NCBI RefSeq assembly: GCF_900698995.1
Contig: NZ_LR217735.1
Location: 558,001 to 622,000, forward strand
From: Erwinia_E haradaeae_C
GTDB taxonomy: Bacteria > Pseudomonadota > Gammaproteobacteria > Enterobacterales > Enterobacteriaceae
Length of the DNA stretch: 64,000 nucleotides
Direction of reading: 5' to 3'
Positions 40,446 through 49,373 of the stretch are shown here, piece by piece. The position numbers and the translations under genes were made by a program. Each line of letters opens with the position of its first letter. Position 1 is the stretch's first letter. The notes under the pieces were generated by a model. It was given only the letters and a program-made list of their open reading frames with translations, was not told the origin of the DNA and did no database searches.

Positions 40446-41503
40446 ATGACTAACAAAAAACTAATGGTGCTAGCTGGTGGTACTGGTGGGCATATTTTTC
40501 CAGGTTTAGCTGTTGCTAATTATCTCATAAAATTAGAATGGAAAATTCTTTGGTTGGGTACCTCTGAAAGAATGGAGTCACATTTAGTGCCTAAGCATGG
40601 TATTGATATTAAGTTTATCCGGATTAGAGGACTACGAAATCAAACAATTCTAAGCTTGCTATCCTCGCCAGTGAGAATTTTATATGCTTGGTATCAAGCT
40701 CGAAAAATTATTCAAGCATGGAAGCCAGATGTGGTGTTGGGTATGGGAGGTTATGTATCAGGCCCGGGTGCTTTAGCAGCCTGGAGTTGTGGTGTGCCTC
40801 TAATACTTCATGAGCAAAATGGTGTTGCCGGATTAACTAATAAATGGTTATCTAGATTACCAGTAAAGTCATACAAGCGTTTCCTGGAGCGCTTGCTGCT
40901 GCAGAAGTTGTGGGAAATCCAATACGTGAAGATCTTTTAGCGCTACCTGAACCATCCCTACGTTTTTTAGGGCGAAAAGGTTCAATCCGCGTACTAGTTC
41001 TGGGAGGCAGTCAAGGTGCAAGTATACTAAATCAGACTATGCCTCAAGTAGCAGCGGAGATGGGTGAAAAGATTAAGCTATGGCATCAAGTAGGAAAAGG
41101 GTCTTTAAATAAAGTGAACAAAGAGTACGCTAAATTTAACTATTTACCTTATATAGTGTCAGAATTTATTGATGATATAGCAGCTGCCTATTCTTGGGCG
41201 GATGTAGTCATTTGTCGATCTGGTGCTATGACTGTTAGCGAAATTTCTGCTGTGGGTCTTCCAGCGATCTTTGTGCCTTTTCAGCATAAGGATCGTCAGC
41301 AATACTGGAATGCATTACAATTAGCAAGAATTGGTGGCGCGATTATTTATGAACAGAAGGAATTTACTGCTGATATAGTGTCACAGACCTTAGCAGAATT
41401 GGATCGTGAAAAGCTTTTAATAATGGCTGAAAAATCTCGTTCTATAGCTATATTAGATGCAACTACGCGCGTGTTCTCTGCAATAAAAAATGCAGTACGT
41501 TAA
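40446..41503 (+). pseudogene. murG: murG (lipid II-forming GlcNAc transferase) with a single frameshift
   Basis: Would transfer GlcNAc to lipid I. The first frame (40446 to about 40868) encodes the N-terminal domain: LAGGTGGHIFPGLAVA, VLGMGGYVSGPG, LHEQNGVAGLTNKWL. The match then jumps frame at about 40866-40870 and continues as VIQAFPGA...VVGNPIRED...GGSQGASILNQTMPQVA...VPFQHKDRQQYW to 41503. One missing base (the frame moves by -1 between AAG and TC) explains it. The two parts sum to about 353 aa against 355 in E. coli. A GTG at 40910 could start a separate C-terminal piece but has no clear ribosome site. All other residues are conserved, so this is a very recent mutation, a sequence error or recoding. 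Confidence 0.9.
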
Positions 41504-41584
41504 TATCCATAAAGAATATATATACGTTTATATAAATATGTTTATCTAAAAATCTAAAACACGAAAGACGACTGGTAGGTACAA

Positions 41585-43030
41585 ATGACAAACGCTAAAC
41601 CAGTGGGTATATTGCATGATATCACATTTAAAATGCGTTACTTTCGGCATGTTCATTTTGTTGGTATTGGTGGTTCTGGGATGGGCGGAATTGCTACAAT
41701 TTTAGCACAAGATGGCTATACAATTAGTGGCTCGGAATTAATACCTAACGCAATCACACAATACCTAAAGACGCTTGGAGTAATAATTTTTTTTCATCAT
41801 TGCGCAGAAAATATAAAAAATTCTAATCTAGTAGTGATATCAAGCGCTATATCAGAAGATAACCCAGAAGTAGTAGCGGCATACAAGGCAAATATTCCAG
41901 TCATTCGACGTGCAGAAATGCTATCAGAATTAATGCGATTTAGATATGGAATTATTATTTCAGGTACGCATGGAAAAACGACCACTACTGCGATGATTGC
42001 ATGCATATATGAAGCAGGAGGCTTAGATCCTACATTAATTAACGGGGGGGTAGTAAAGACAATTGGCGCTAACGCTCGTCTTGGGAAAAGTTGCTATTTA
42101 GTCGCTGAAGCAGATGAGAGTGATGCATCATTGCTTTGTTTACAACCAATCTTAGCTGTAATCACAAATATTGAAGCTGATCATCTAGATACTTACCAGG
42201 GTAATTTTTGCAAACTTAAGCAGACTTTTATCAAATTTTTACATAATCTCCCATTTTATGGTAAGGCTATTTTATGCATTGATGATAAAGCTATCCGTAG
42301 TATTATACCACATATAAAACGTAACATTATAACCTACGGTTATAGAAAAGATGCTGATGTCAAAGTGCTAAACTATCAATATGATAGAGGAAAAAGTCAC
42401 TTTACTTTGGTACGTCAGAACAAACCATTGATAGACATTACCTTAAATACTCCTGGATTACATCATTCACTTAACGCAGCTGCTGCGGTAGCTGTAGCCA
42501 CTGAAGAGGGAATTTCCGATGCAGATATTATCTATGCATTGAAGAATTTTCAAGGGGTTAGTCGTCGTTTTGATATACTTGGTGAGTATCCATTAGATCA
42601 AGTAAATGGCTGTACAGGTACAGTTATACTCATTGATGATTATGGTCATCACCCAACAGAAATAAATGTTACTATTAAGACTATACGGTCTATGTGGCCA
42701 AAGAGAAAGTTGATTATGATTTTTCAGCCACATCGTTATACCCGTACTCGTGATTTATATTTTGATTTTGCTAATGTTTTATCTCAGGTGGATGAGTTGA
42801 TAATGCTAGAAGTGTATTCTGCCGGTGAATCTCCAATTAATGGAGCAGATAGTCATTCATTATGCTGCGCTATCCGTGATCGTAAAAAATTAAATCCAAT
42901 TTTAATATCTTATCATAATAGAGTATTGGAAAATCTTCTTCCGCGATTAACAGGCAATGATCTAATTTTAGTACAAGGTGCTGGAAATATAGAGACTATT
43001 GCCTATGAGATTTCTAGAGCGTTATTATAG
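41585..43030 (+). CDS. murC: UDP-MurNAc L-alanine ligase
   Basis: First amino-acid ligase of the peptidoglycan stem. 481 aa; E. coli MurC has 491. N-terminal FVGIGGSGMGGIA, P-loop ISGTHGKTTTTAM near residue 125, EADESDASL, and DDYGHHPTEI. It contains a G7 run (42044-42050), read in frame as part of NGGV. 81 bp after murG; ddlB follows after 33 bp. Confidence 0.97.
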   Translation: MTNAKPVGILHDITFKMRYFRHVHFVGIGGSGMGGIATILAQDGYTISGSELIPNAITQYLKTLGVIIFFHHCAENIKNSNLVVISSAISEDNPEVVAAYKANIPVIRRAEMLSELMRFRYGIIISGTHGKTTTTAMIACIYEAGGLDPTLINGGVVKTIGANARLGKSCYLVAEADESDASLLCLQPILAVITNIEADHLDTYQGNFCKLKQTFIKFLHNLPFYGKAILCIDDKAIRSIIPHIKRNIITYGYRKDADVKVLNYQYDRGKSHFTLVRQNKPLIDITLNTPGLHHSLNAAAAVAVATEEGISDADIIYALKNFQGVSRRFDILGEYPLDQVNGCTGTVILIDDYGHHPTEINVTIKTIRSMWPKRKLIMIFQPHRYTRTRDLYFDFANVLSQVDELIMLEVYSAGESPINGADSHSLCCAIRDRKKLNPILISYHNRVLENLLPRLTGNDLILVQGAGNIETIAYEISRALL

Positions 43031-43063
43031 ATATGAGTTTGTGATTAATTTAGAAAGGAGATT

Positions 43064-43987
43064 ATGATGGTTGGAAAAGTAGCAGTCTTAATGGGAGGTT
43101 GCTCTTCGGAGCGAGAGATCTCTCTGTTATCAGGGAAGGCGGTTTTAAATGGCCTACGAGACATCGGATTTGATGCTCATCCTATAGATACAAGCGATTT
43201 TCCAATTTGTCAATTAAAACAAGAGGGGTTTATTAAAGCTTTTATTGCATTGCATGGACGAGGTGGTGAAGACGGCACAATTCAAGCCATATTAGAATAC
43301 CTTAGCATTCCTTATACCGGAAGCGGGGTATTAGCTTCATCTTTAAGTATAGATAAAATACAGAGTAAATATTTATGGAAAGGTTATGGTCTTTCCACAT
43401 GTCCTTTTATTTCATTACATCAGTCACAAATGAATAGAAATTTATCTCACCAAGTAAAAAAAAATCTTAGTTATTTGGGACTGCCTTTGTTTGTCAAACC
43501 TAATCGCGCAGGATCTAGTCTAGGTGTTTCACGTGTCAACTATATGTTAGATTTGGAGCCGGCGTTAATAAAGGCTTTTCATTATGATCAAGAAATATTA
43601 ATAGAGACGTTTTTAAGTGGTGATGAGTATACTATTGGCGTGATTGGTACAACAGTTCTACCATCAATTCGTATTCAATGCTCTAAAGAGTTTTATAGTT
43701 ATCATTCAAAATATATTGCGAATGATACTAAATATTTCTGTCCATCAGGTCTAAGTATAGAAAAAGAAGAAGATTTAAAATCCTTGAGTCTTGCAGCATG
43801 GAATGCACTTGGCTGTACAGGTTGTGGTCGTATTGATGTGATGACAGATGCTGCTGGTCGTTTTTATTTGCTAGAGGTAAATACTTCTCCAGGAATGAGT
43901 AATCACAGTTTAGTACCCATAGCAGCTAAAAAAGCGGGGATAAATTTTTCAGAACTCGTAAGACGCATTATGGATTTAGTAAATTAG
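43064..43987 (+). CDS. ddlB: D-alanine-D-alanine ligase B
   Basis: ATP-grasp enzyme making the D-Ala-D-Ala dipeptide for MurF. 307 aa; E. coli DdlB has 306. N-terminal VLMGGCSSEREISLLSG, ALHGRGGEDG, VKPNRAGSSLGVS, and the C-terminal LEVNTSPGMSNHSLVP. AGGAGA precedes two consecutive ATG codons (43064 and 43067). It is the last gene of the ftsI-ddlB run. A small hairpin ATTAATCT/AGATTAAT lies at 44010-44032. Confidence 0.97.
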   Translation: MMVGKVAVLMGGCSSEREISLLSGKAVLNGLRDIGFDAHPIDTSDFPICQLKQEGFIKAFIALHGRGGEDGTIQAILEYLSIPYTGSGVLASSLSIDKIQSKYLWKGYGLSTCPFISLHQSQMNRNLSHQVKKNLSYLGLPLFVKPNRAGSSLGVSRVNYMLDLEPALIKAFHYDQEILIETFLSGDEYTIGVIGTTVLPSIRIQCSKEFYSYHSKYIANDTKYFCPSGLSIEKEEDLKSLSLAAWNALGCTGCGRIDVMTDAAGRFYLLEVNTSPGMSNHSLVPIAAKKAGINFSELVRRIMDLVN

Positions 43988-44873
43988 AATGATAGATGAA
44001 AATTTCAAGATTAATCTGTGAAATAGATTAATATGCATTCATACTTAATTAAGTCATTTTTAAACACTTTATAAAGCCTAGTGATACTATGTATCATTAA
44101 TTAGGATAAAATGAATAGTACATACAGAAGTTGTATAGCAAACCCTTAATATCAATAAAAAACTAACGCTTAATTGATATTAAAAATATCACATATTTAT
44201 TATTTCTATAACATAAAAAATAAATATAAAAACATAAAGTTTTTCTAATAATAAATCTGTGTAATATAACACCTATCATGTTATATGAGATAAATGCAAA
44301 ATTTTCGAAAGAAAGTGGTATTTTTTAGGTTAAATAGATTCTTGATATATAAAATAAATCGATTCATTATATTTTATACCTTAATTAAAGAGTAATACAC
44401 ATGAGTTCAAATTTATTACAATTGTAGATTGATTCACCACAGAAACATTTTGTTCGGTACACTGAATAATAAATAATTAACAGTATTTATTAAGCTATCT
44501 TTATCATTTTAAACAACGCACAGAGCAGAGAAATTTTTGTATAAATTTTTAATCAAATCACTCTTGTAGCATCAAAAAATCTTTAATAAATAGCATAATA
44601 GTTTAGAAACGAAATGTTATTTTCTACATTATAAGATAATTATTGATTAGGAATAGACACTCTACATAATAACATCATCAAAACTATAAGAATATTGAGG
44701 TGTCGTCTTTAAATATATCTATTTCAGGTAGCACAGAGCAGCATGGAACATAAATATTTCATACATGTAATCTCTAGTTCTATGATTCTCCCCAGAAGTG
44801 AATTGCCTCATGGTTCTCGTGATTAAGTCACTCAGTAGTTTTTATTATATAGTGATGCATAGGTTAAAGAGCA
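43988..44873. other. Gene-free spacer where ftsQ is expected
   Basis: 886 bp between ddlB and ftsA. In E. coli ftsQ (276 aa, 831 bp) fills exactly this position. No open frame longer than a few dozen codons and no FtsQ-like motif was found by eye on either strand. An 8 bp hairpin (44010-44032) just after ddlB has no T-run. The ftsA promoter must lie here, whereas in E. coli it lies within ftsQ. Confidence 0.65.
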
Positions 44874-46130
44874 ATGATAAAATTAATAGATAAAAAACTG
44901 TTAGTAGGTTTAGAGATAGGTACTACAAAAATTGTAACCATAGTAGGAGAAGTTCTACCTGATGGCATGATAAATATTATTGGAATTGGGGAATCTGTAT
45001 CTCGTGGCATGGATAAAGGCGGTGTCAATAACCTTGAGTTAGTAACGCAGTGTGTCAAAACAGCAATCAGTCAAGCTGAATTAATGGCAGACTGTCAAAT
45101 TGAATCTGTTTATCTATCTTTATCAGGACAACACATCAGCTGTCAAAATGAGATAGGAATTGTTCCTATTTCTGAGGAAGAGGTGACACAAGAAGACGTA
45201 GACACTGTTGTCCATACCGCTCAATCTGTGCGCGTGCGTGATGAGCACCGTATCCTTCATGTTATTCCACAAGAATATGCTATTGATTATCAAGAGGGAA
45301 TTAAAAATCCAATTGGCCTGTCTGGTGTACGCATGAAAGCTAAGGTACACCTCATTACATGCCATAATGATATGGCAAAGAATATTGCTAAAGTGGTAGC
45401 CCGTTGTGGATTAAAGGTAGACCAGTTAATTTTTGCTGGTTTAGCATCTAGCTTAGCAGTATTAACTGAAGACGAGAAAGAATTAGGAGTTTGTATAGTA
45501 GATATTGGCGGTGGCACTATGGATATAGCTATATATACTAATGGCGCCTTACGTTACAGTAAAGTGATCCCATATGCAGGGTATATTGTCACTAGCGATA
45601 TTGCTTATGCTTTCGGAACTCCTCCCGCTGATGCAGAAGATATTAAATTAAGCAAAGGGTGCACAGTAGGATCTCTTACTATTGAAGATGAAACTGTTGA
45701 AATGCCAAGTGCAGGAGGACGCTTACCACAAAATCTTCAAATTAAAACACTTACGGAAATTGTTGAGCTACGTTATACAGAATTACTTAATTTAGTCAAT
45801 GATGAAATTTTACAATTTCAAAATAGTTTACCTCAAAGCAATGCGAAGTATCATCTTGCAGCAGGTATTGTCCTCACTGGTGGAGCTTCACAAATTAACG
45901 GTTTAATGGCATGCGCGCAGCATGTATTTCATGCACAAGTGCGTATTGGACATCCTATTTACATTTCTGATTCAATAAAAACTATACAAGGACCATCTTA
46001 TTCGACAGTAGTTGGTTTATTACATTACGGAAAAGAATATCGAATGAATAATCAAAAATCTATAAAGCAAAGATCTTCAGTCAGCGCCTGGCTAGCAAAA
46101 ATCAATCGATGGTTAAAAAAAGAGTTTTAG
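44874..46130 (+). CDS. ftsA: Cell division protein FtsA
   Basis: Actin-like ATPase that anchors FtsZ to the membrane and recruits later division proteins. 418 aa; E. coli FtsA has 420. LVGLEIGTTKIVTIVGE at the start, the 1C domain, VVDIGGGTMDIA-type phosphate motif (here CIVDIGGGTMDIA), GIVLTGGASQI, and a C-terminal amphipathic membrane helix ending INRWLKKEF. ftsZ follows after 68 bp. Confidence 0.97.
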   Translation: MIKLIDKKLLVGLEIGTTKIVTIVGEVLPDGMINIIGIGESVSRGMDKGGVNNLELVTQCVKTAISQAELMADCQIESVYLSLSGQHISCQNEIGIVPISEEEVTQEDVDTVVHTAQSVRVRDEHRILHVIPQEYAIDYQEGIKNPIGLSGVRMKAKVHLITCHNDMAKNIAKVVARCGLKVDQLIFAGLASSLAVLTEDEKELGVCIVDIGGGTMDIAIYTNGALRYSKVIPYAGYIVTSDIAYAFGTPPADAEDIKLSKGCTVGSLTIEDETVEMPSAGGRLPQNLQIKTLTEIVELRYTELLNLVNDEILQFQNSLPQSNAKYHLAAGIVLTGGASQINGLMACAQHVFHAQVRIGHPIYISDSIKTIQGPSYSTVVGLLHYGKEYRMNNQKSIKQRSSVSAWLAKINRWLKKEF

Positions 46131-46198
46131 TTTTTCCATAAGGATTATTTTTATCTTTTTAGTAACCTTAAAAAAATAGCATGTAATGGAGCGATATT

Positions 46199-47374
46199 AT
46201 GTTTGAACCCTTAGAATTAACCAATGACGCTATAATTAAAGTCATTGGTGTGGGCGGAGGTGGCGGGAACGCTGTTGAACATATGATCCGGGAAAGTATT
46301 GCAGGGGTGGAGTTTTTTGCAGTAAACACAGATGCGCAAGCATTACGGAAAACAACTATTAGCCAAACTATCCAAATAGGTAATGCCATTACTAAGGGTC
46401 TTGGAGCTGGTGCCAATCCGGAGATAGGAAGACATGCCGCAGAAGAAGATCGTGAAGTATTACGTCAGATATTGACAGATACGGATATGGTTTTTATTGC
46501 CGCAGGCATGGGTGGTGGAACAGGTACTGGCGCTGCGCCAGTAGTTGCTGAAGTGGCTAAAGAATTTGGTATTCTAACTGTTTCTGTAGTCACAAAACCG
46601 TTTAATTTTGAAGGAAAAAAACGAATGTCATTTGCGGAGCAAGGTATTTCAGAATTATCTAAGTATGTTGATTCATTAATTACCATTCCTAACGACAAAT
46701 TATTAAAAGTATTAGGTCGCGGTGTTTCCTTGCTCGACGCATTTGGCGCAGCTAATGATGTTTTAAAGGGGTCAGTACAAGGCATTGCCGAATTAATTAC
46801 TAGACCGGGGCTTATTAATGTTGATTTTGCTGATGTTCGTACTGTAATGTCTGAAATGGGCTATGCAATGATGGGATCTGGTATTGCATGCGGCGAAGAT
46901 CGCGCTGAAGAAGCATCTGAAATGGCGGTCTCCAGTCCATTACTCGAGGATATTGATCTTTCTGGTGCACGTGGTGTCTTGGTGAATATTACCGCTGGTT
47001 TTGATCTGCGTTTAGATGAATTTGAAACTATTGGTAACACTATTCGCGCATTTGCTTCTGATAGTGCCACAGTAGTTATCGGCACTTCTTTAGATCCTGA
47101 AATGCGCGATACATTACGTGTGACAGTCGTAGCCACCGGTATTGGTGCAAGCAAATGCCAGGATATAACATCAGTTACTAATAAACAATCTATGCATCAT
47201 TCTATGAGAGATAATCTCTATCAACAGCACGGACTACCTGCCATGACGCTAGAATCAGAACCTATTGTAAAAACCGCACACGAACGAGAGGCAAAATTAA
47301 CTCAATCCTCTAACTATCTAGATATCCCGGCATTTCTAAGAAAAAGAAAGACTCAAAAGGATGATCATCATTAG
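46199..47374 (+). CDS. ftsZ: Cell division GTPase FtsZ
   Basis: Tubulin homologue forming the division ring. 391 aa; E. coli FtsZ has 383. GTP-binding signature GGGTGTGAAPVVAE near residue 104, and T7 loop VNVDFADVRTVM-type (here INVDFADV). The C-terminal conserved peptide YLDIPAFLRK, which binds FtsA and ZipA, is intact and followed by a short basic/acidic tail (RKTQKDDHH). An 8 bp inverted repeat AAAGACTC/GAGTCTTT (47347-47392) straddles the stop codon and may form a weak end-of-transcript structure. Confidence 0.98.
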   Translation: MFEPLELTNDAIIKVIGVGGGGGNAVEHMIRESIAGVEFFAVNTDAQALRKTTISQTIQIGNAITKGLGAGANPEIGRHAAEEDREVLRQILTDTDMVFIAAGMGGGTGTGAAPVVAEVAKEFGILTVSVVTKPFNFEGKKRMSFAEQGISELSKYVDSLITIPNDKLLKVLGRGVSLLDAFGAANDVLKGSVQGIAELITRPGLINVDFADVRTVMSEMGYAMMGSGIACGEDRAEEASEMAVSSPLLEDIDLSGARGVLVNITAGFDLRLDEFETIGNTIRAFASDSATVVIGTSLDPEMRDTLRVTVVATGIGASKCQDITSVTNKQSMHHSMRDNLYQQHGLPAMTLESEPIVKTAHEREAKLTQSSNYLDIPAFLRKRKTQKDDHH

Positions 47375-47447
47375 ATATTAGATCGAGTCTTTTGTAAATA
47401 AAATATATTAGTATCTTTTTTTATTTAGTGTGTATTTAAGGTAAGAG

Positions 47448-47461
47448 CCCTCACGTGTGGG
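47448..47461 (+). promoter_or_regulatory. GC-rich near-palindrome covering the lpxC ribosome site
   Basis: CCCTCACGTGTGGG, symmetrical apart from one T-T pair, ends 8 nt before the lpxC ATG and contains the GGG that would serve as ribosome site. It is strikingly GC-rich for this genome. A regulatory role is only inference. Confidence 0.3.
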
Positions 47462-47469
47462 ATCACAAA

Positions 47470-48366
47470 ATGATTAAACAAAGGACATTAAAGCGTACTG
47501 TGCAGACAACTGGGGTTGGTCTACATACTGGGAAAAGAATTACCTTGACCCTGCGTTGTGCGCTGGCTAACACTGGAGTGATTTATCGTCGCACCGACTT
47601 AAGCCCTCCTGTGGACATTCCAGCTCAAGCGCAATCAGTACGCGATACTATGCTATGCACGTGCCTAGTGAATGAGCATAAAGTCAGAATTTCAACAGTG
47701 GAACATATTAACGCCGCTCTTGCGGGATTAGGTGTAGATAATATCATTGTAGAGGTAAATGCGCCTGAAATTCCAATTATGGATGGCAGCGCAGCGCCAT
47801 TTATCTATTTACTGATGGATGCCGGTATTGTAGAATTAAATAGTGCCAAAACATTTGTACGTATTAAACAAGCAGTACGAGTTCAAGAAGGTGAGAAATG
47901 GGCAGAATTTTCTCCATATCATGGTTTTTCATTAGATTTTACAATTGATTTTAATCATCCAGCGATTGATGAAAGCACTCAGCGTTATTATATGGATTTT
48001 TCTACTGAAACTTTTACATCCCAAATTAGTCGAGCACGTACTTTTGGGTTTATACATGATATAGAAAATCTACAATGCCGAGGTCTATGTCTTGGGGGAA
48101 GCTTTGATTGCGCTATAGTAGTCGATAAATATCGCGTGTTGAATACAGAGGGTTTACGCTTTAAAGATGAATTCGTACGTCATAAAATACTTGATGCCAT
48201 TGGTGATCTATATATGTGTGGCCATAGCATATTAGGTGCTTTTACTGCTTATAAATCAGGGCATTCATTAAATAATAAACTGTTACAAAAGATGTTATCC
48301 AAGAAAGAAGCATGGGAATTAGCAACTTTTGAACATGCAGATTTGCTACCAATTACATTTATATAA
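47470..48366 (+). CDS. lpxC: UDP-3-O-acyl-GlcNAc deacetylase
   Basis: Zinc enzyme for the committed step of lipid A synthesis. 298 aa; E. coli LpxC has 305. Zinc ligands in STVEHINAAL (His), and in the HKILDAIGDLYM segment (His and Asp). The catalytic GHSILGAFTAYKSGHSLNN His is present. An in-frame GTG lies 5 codons earlier, but MIKQRTLKRTVQ is the family start. The C-terminus lacks about 7 residues of the E. coli tail, which in E. coli (LAFKAPSAVLA) is the FtsH degradation signal, so FtsH control may be altered. Confidence 0.97.
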   Translation: MIKQRTLKRTVQTTGVGLHTGKRITLTLRCALANTGVIYRRTDLSPPVDIPAQAQSVRDTMLCTCLVNEHKVRISTVEHINAALAGLGVDNIIVEVNAPEIPIMDGSAAPFIYLLMDAGIVELNSAKTFVRIKQAVRVQEGEKWAEFSPYHGFSLDFTIDFNHPAIDESTQRYYMDFSTETFTSQISRARTFGFIHDIENLQCRGLCLGGSFDCAIVVDKYRVLNTEGLRFKDEFVRHKILDAIGDLYMCGHSILGAFTAYKSGHSLNNKLLQKMLSKKEAWELATFEHADLLPITFI

Positions 48367-48549
48367 ATAAACCTATTTTTTTACATAATCGAAAAGTACT
48401 AGTTATTATTCATGAATACATCTTTTATATCAATTATATCAATAAAAAATTAACCTTTCTAAGGTACTTTTAGGTTTTTTTCTGGTATTTATTTGAAATA
48501 TTTAGAGAAATATTTCTTTTCTACTTATTCAAGGATCTTAATGGTTTTT

Positions 48550-48924
48550 TTATTCCGAATCTATATAAAATCGATCATGATGATCTTGTGTAATTTTTGC
48601 AGCTTGGGTTGTTATTGTAGGGTCAATTCTGATATGAATGAATTTTAATGATGGTAACAATTTTTCTTGTAGTGTTTTGAGCAAATTACTTTTCTCATAA
48701 TGTAAGCACATTAAATAATTAGCATTTGCTGCATTAAGTATTAAAGTGTTTTGATGTATATTAGCTATATTATACCAAGGATGTAATGATTCAGGTATCA
48801 CTTTATAAGATAAAAGACGAACTTCATTTAAGATTGTAATTCGCTGATAAATATATTGTAGTATGCTTTTTTTTTGAGCTTTCTCTAAAAAACTCTGAGC
48901 TAACTGCGGCTGGTGATCACGCAT
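48550..48924 (-). CDS. dciA: DciA-like DUF721 protein (replicative helicase loader family)
   Basis: 124 aa, opposite in strand to its neighbours. The shape is that of DUF721/DciA: an N-terminal helical part, then VIPESLHPWYNIANIHQNTLILNAANANYLMCLHYEKSN (given in short: LHPWYNIANIHQNTLIL... then ANANYLMCLHYEKSNLL), then a closing strand FIHIRIDPTI. DciA loads the replicative helicase DnaB in most bacteria, while E. coli uses DnaC instead. In several gammaproteobacteria a DUF721 gene lies beside secA or lpxC, as here. GGAG lies 7 nt before the ATG. The family call rests on pattern only. Confidence 0.6.
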   Translation of the reverse strand: MRDHQPQLAQSFLEKAQKKSILQYIYQRITILNEVRLLSYKVIPESLHPWYNIANIHQNTLILNAANANYLMCLHYEKSNLLKTLQEKLLPSLKFIHIRIDPTITTQAAKITQDHHDRFYIDSE

Positions 48925-49373
48925 TAATAAACTCCAAAAATAATATGTTTGAGCTATGCCTCACAGAGTTATATGTGTAGCACTCTTAAATATCAAGCTA
49001 TTAATTAATATACAGTTTATTATATGATATTTATCGTACTGAGATATAGAAGTATTATATAATATATTTAGAATGTAATAAGCTATATTTTGATAATATT
49101 TTATATATTTTAGCATTATTTTAATTTTATTCTTTAGAAGCGTCGTAAAATTATGGCTCAGAATTTTTGGTGTGAATCAAGTACATTACATATGACTGTG
49201 ATAAGCTAAAATATATATTTTATATATAGTAATACACCTGTAATTAGTTCACTGTTCTAGTATTTTTTTTGACCAATTCTAAAACTATATCTCCTTAAAT
49301 ACGTATACTGATTGTTAAAATAAAATATGAAGAACGTATTGTCTTGAAAAGACACTTTGAGAGCTTATTTATT
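48925..49373. other. Spacer between dciA and secA; no secM
   Basis: About 450 bp. In E. coli secM, the secretion-monitoring leader peptide gene, lies just before secA. No open frame with a secretion signal or an arrest motif (FxxxxWIxxxxGIRAGP) is seen. Promoters of dciA and secA must be here. Confidence 0.55.

Noticed and set aside
42044..42050. Run of seven G in murC, a possible slippage site
   Set aside because: The frame is intact through it and encodes the conserved NGGV.
46168..47154. Minus-strand open frames opposite ftsZ
   Set aside because: They are antisense to a highly conserved gene and carry no motif of their own.
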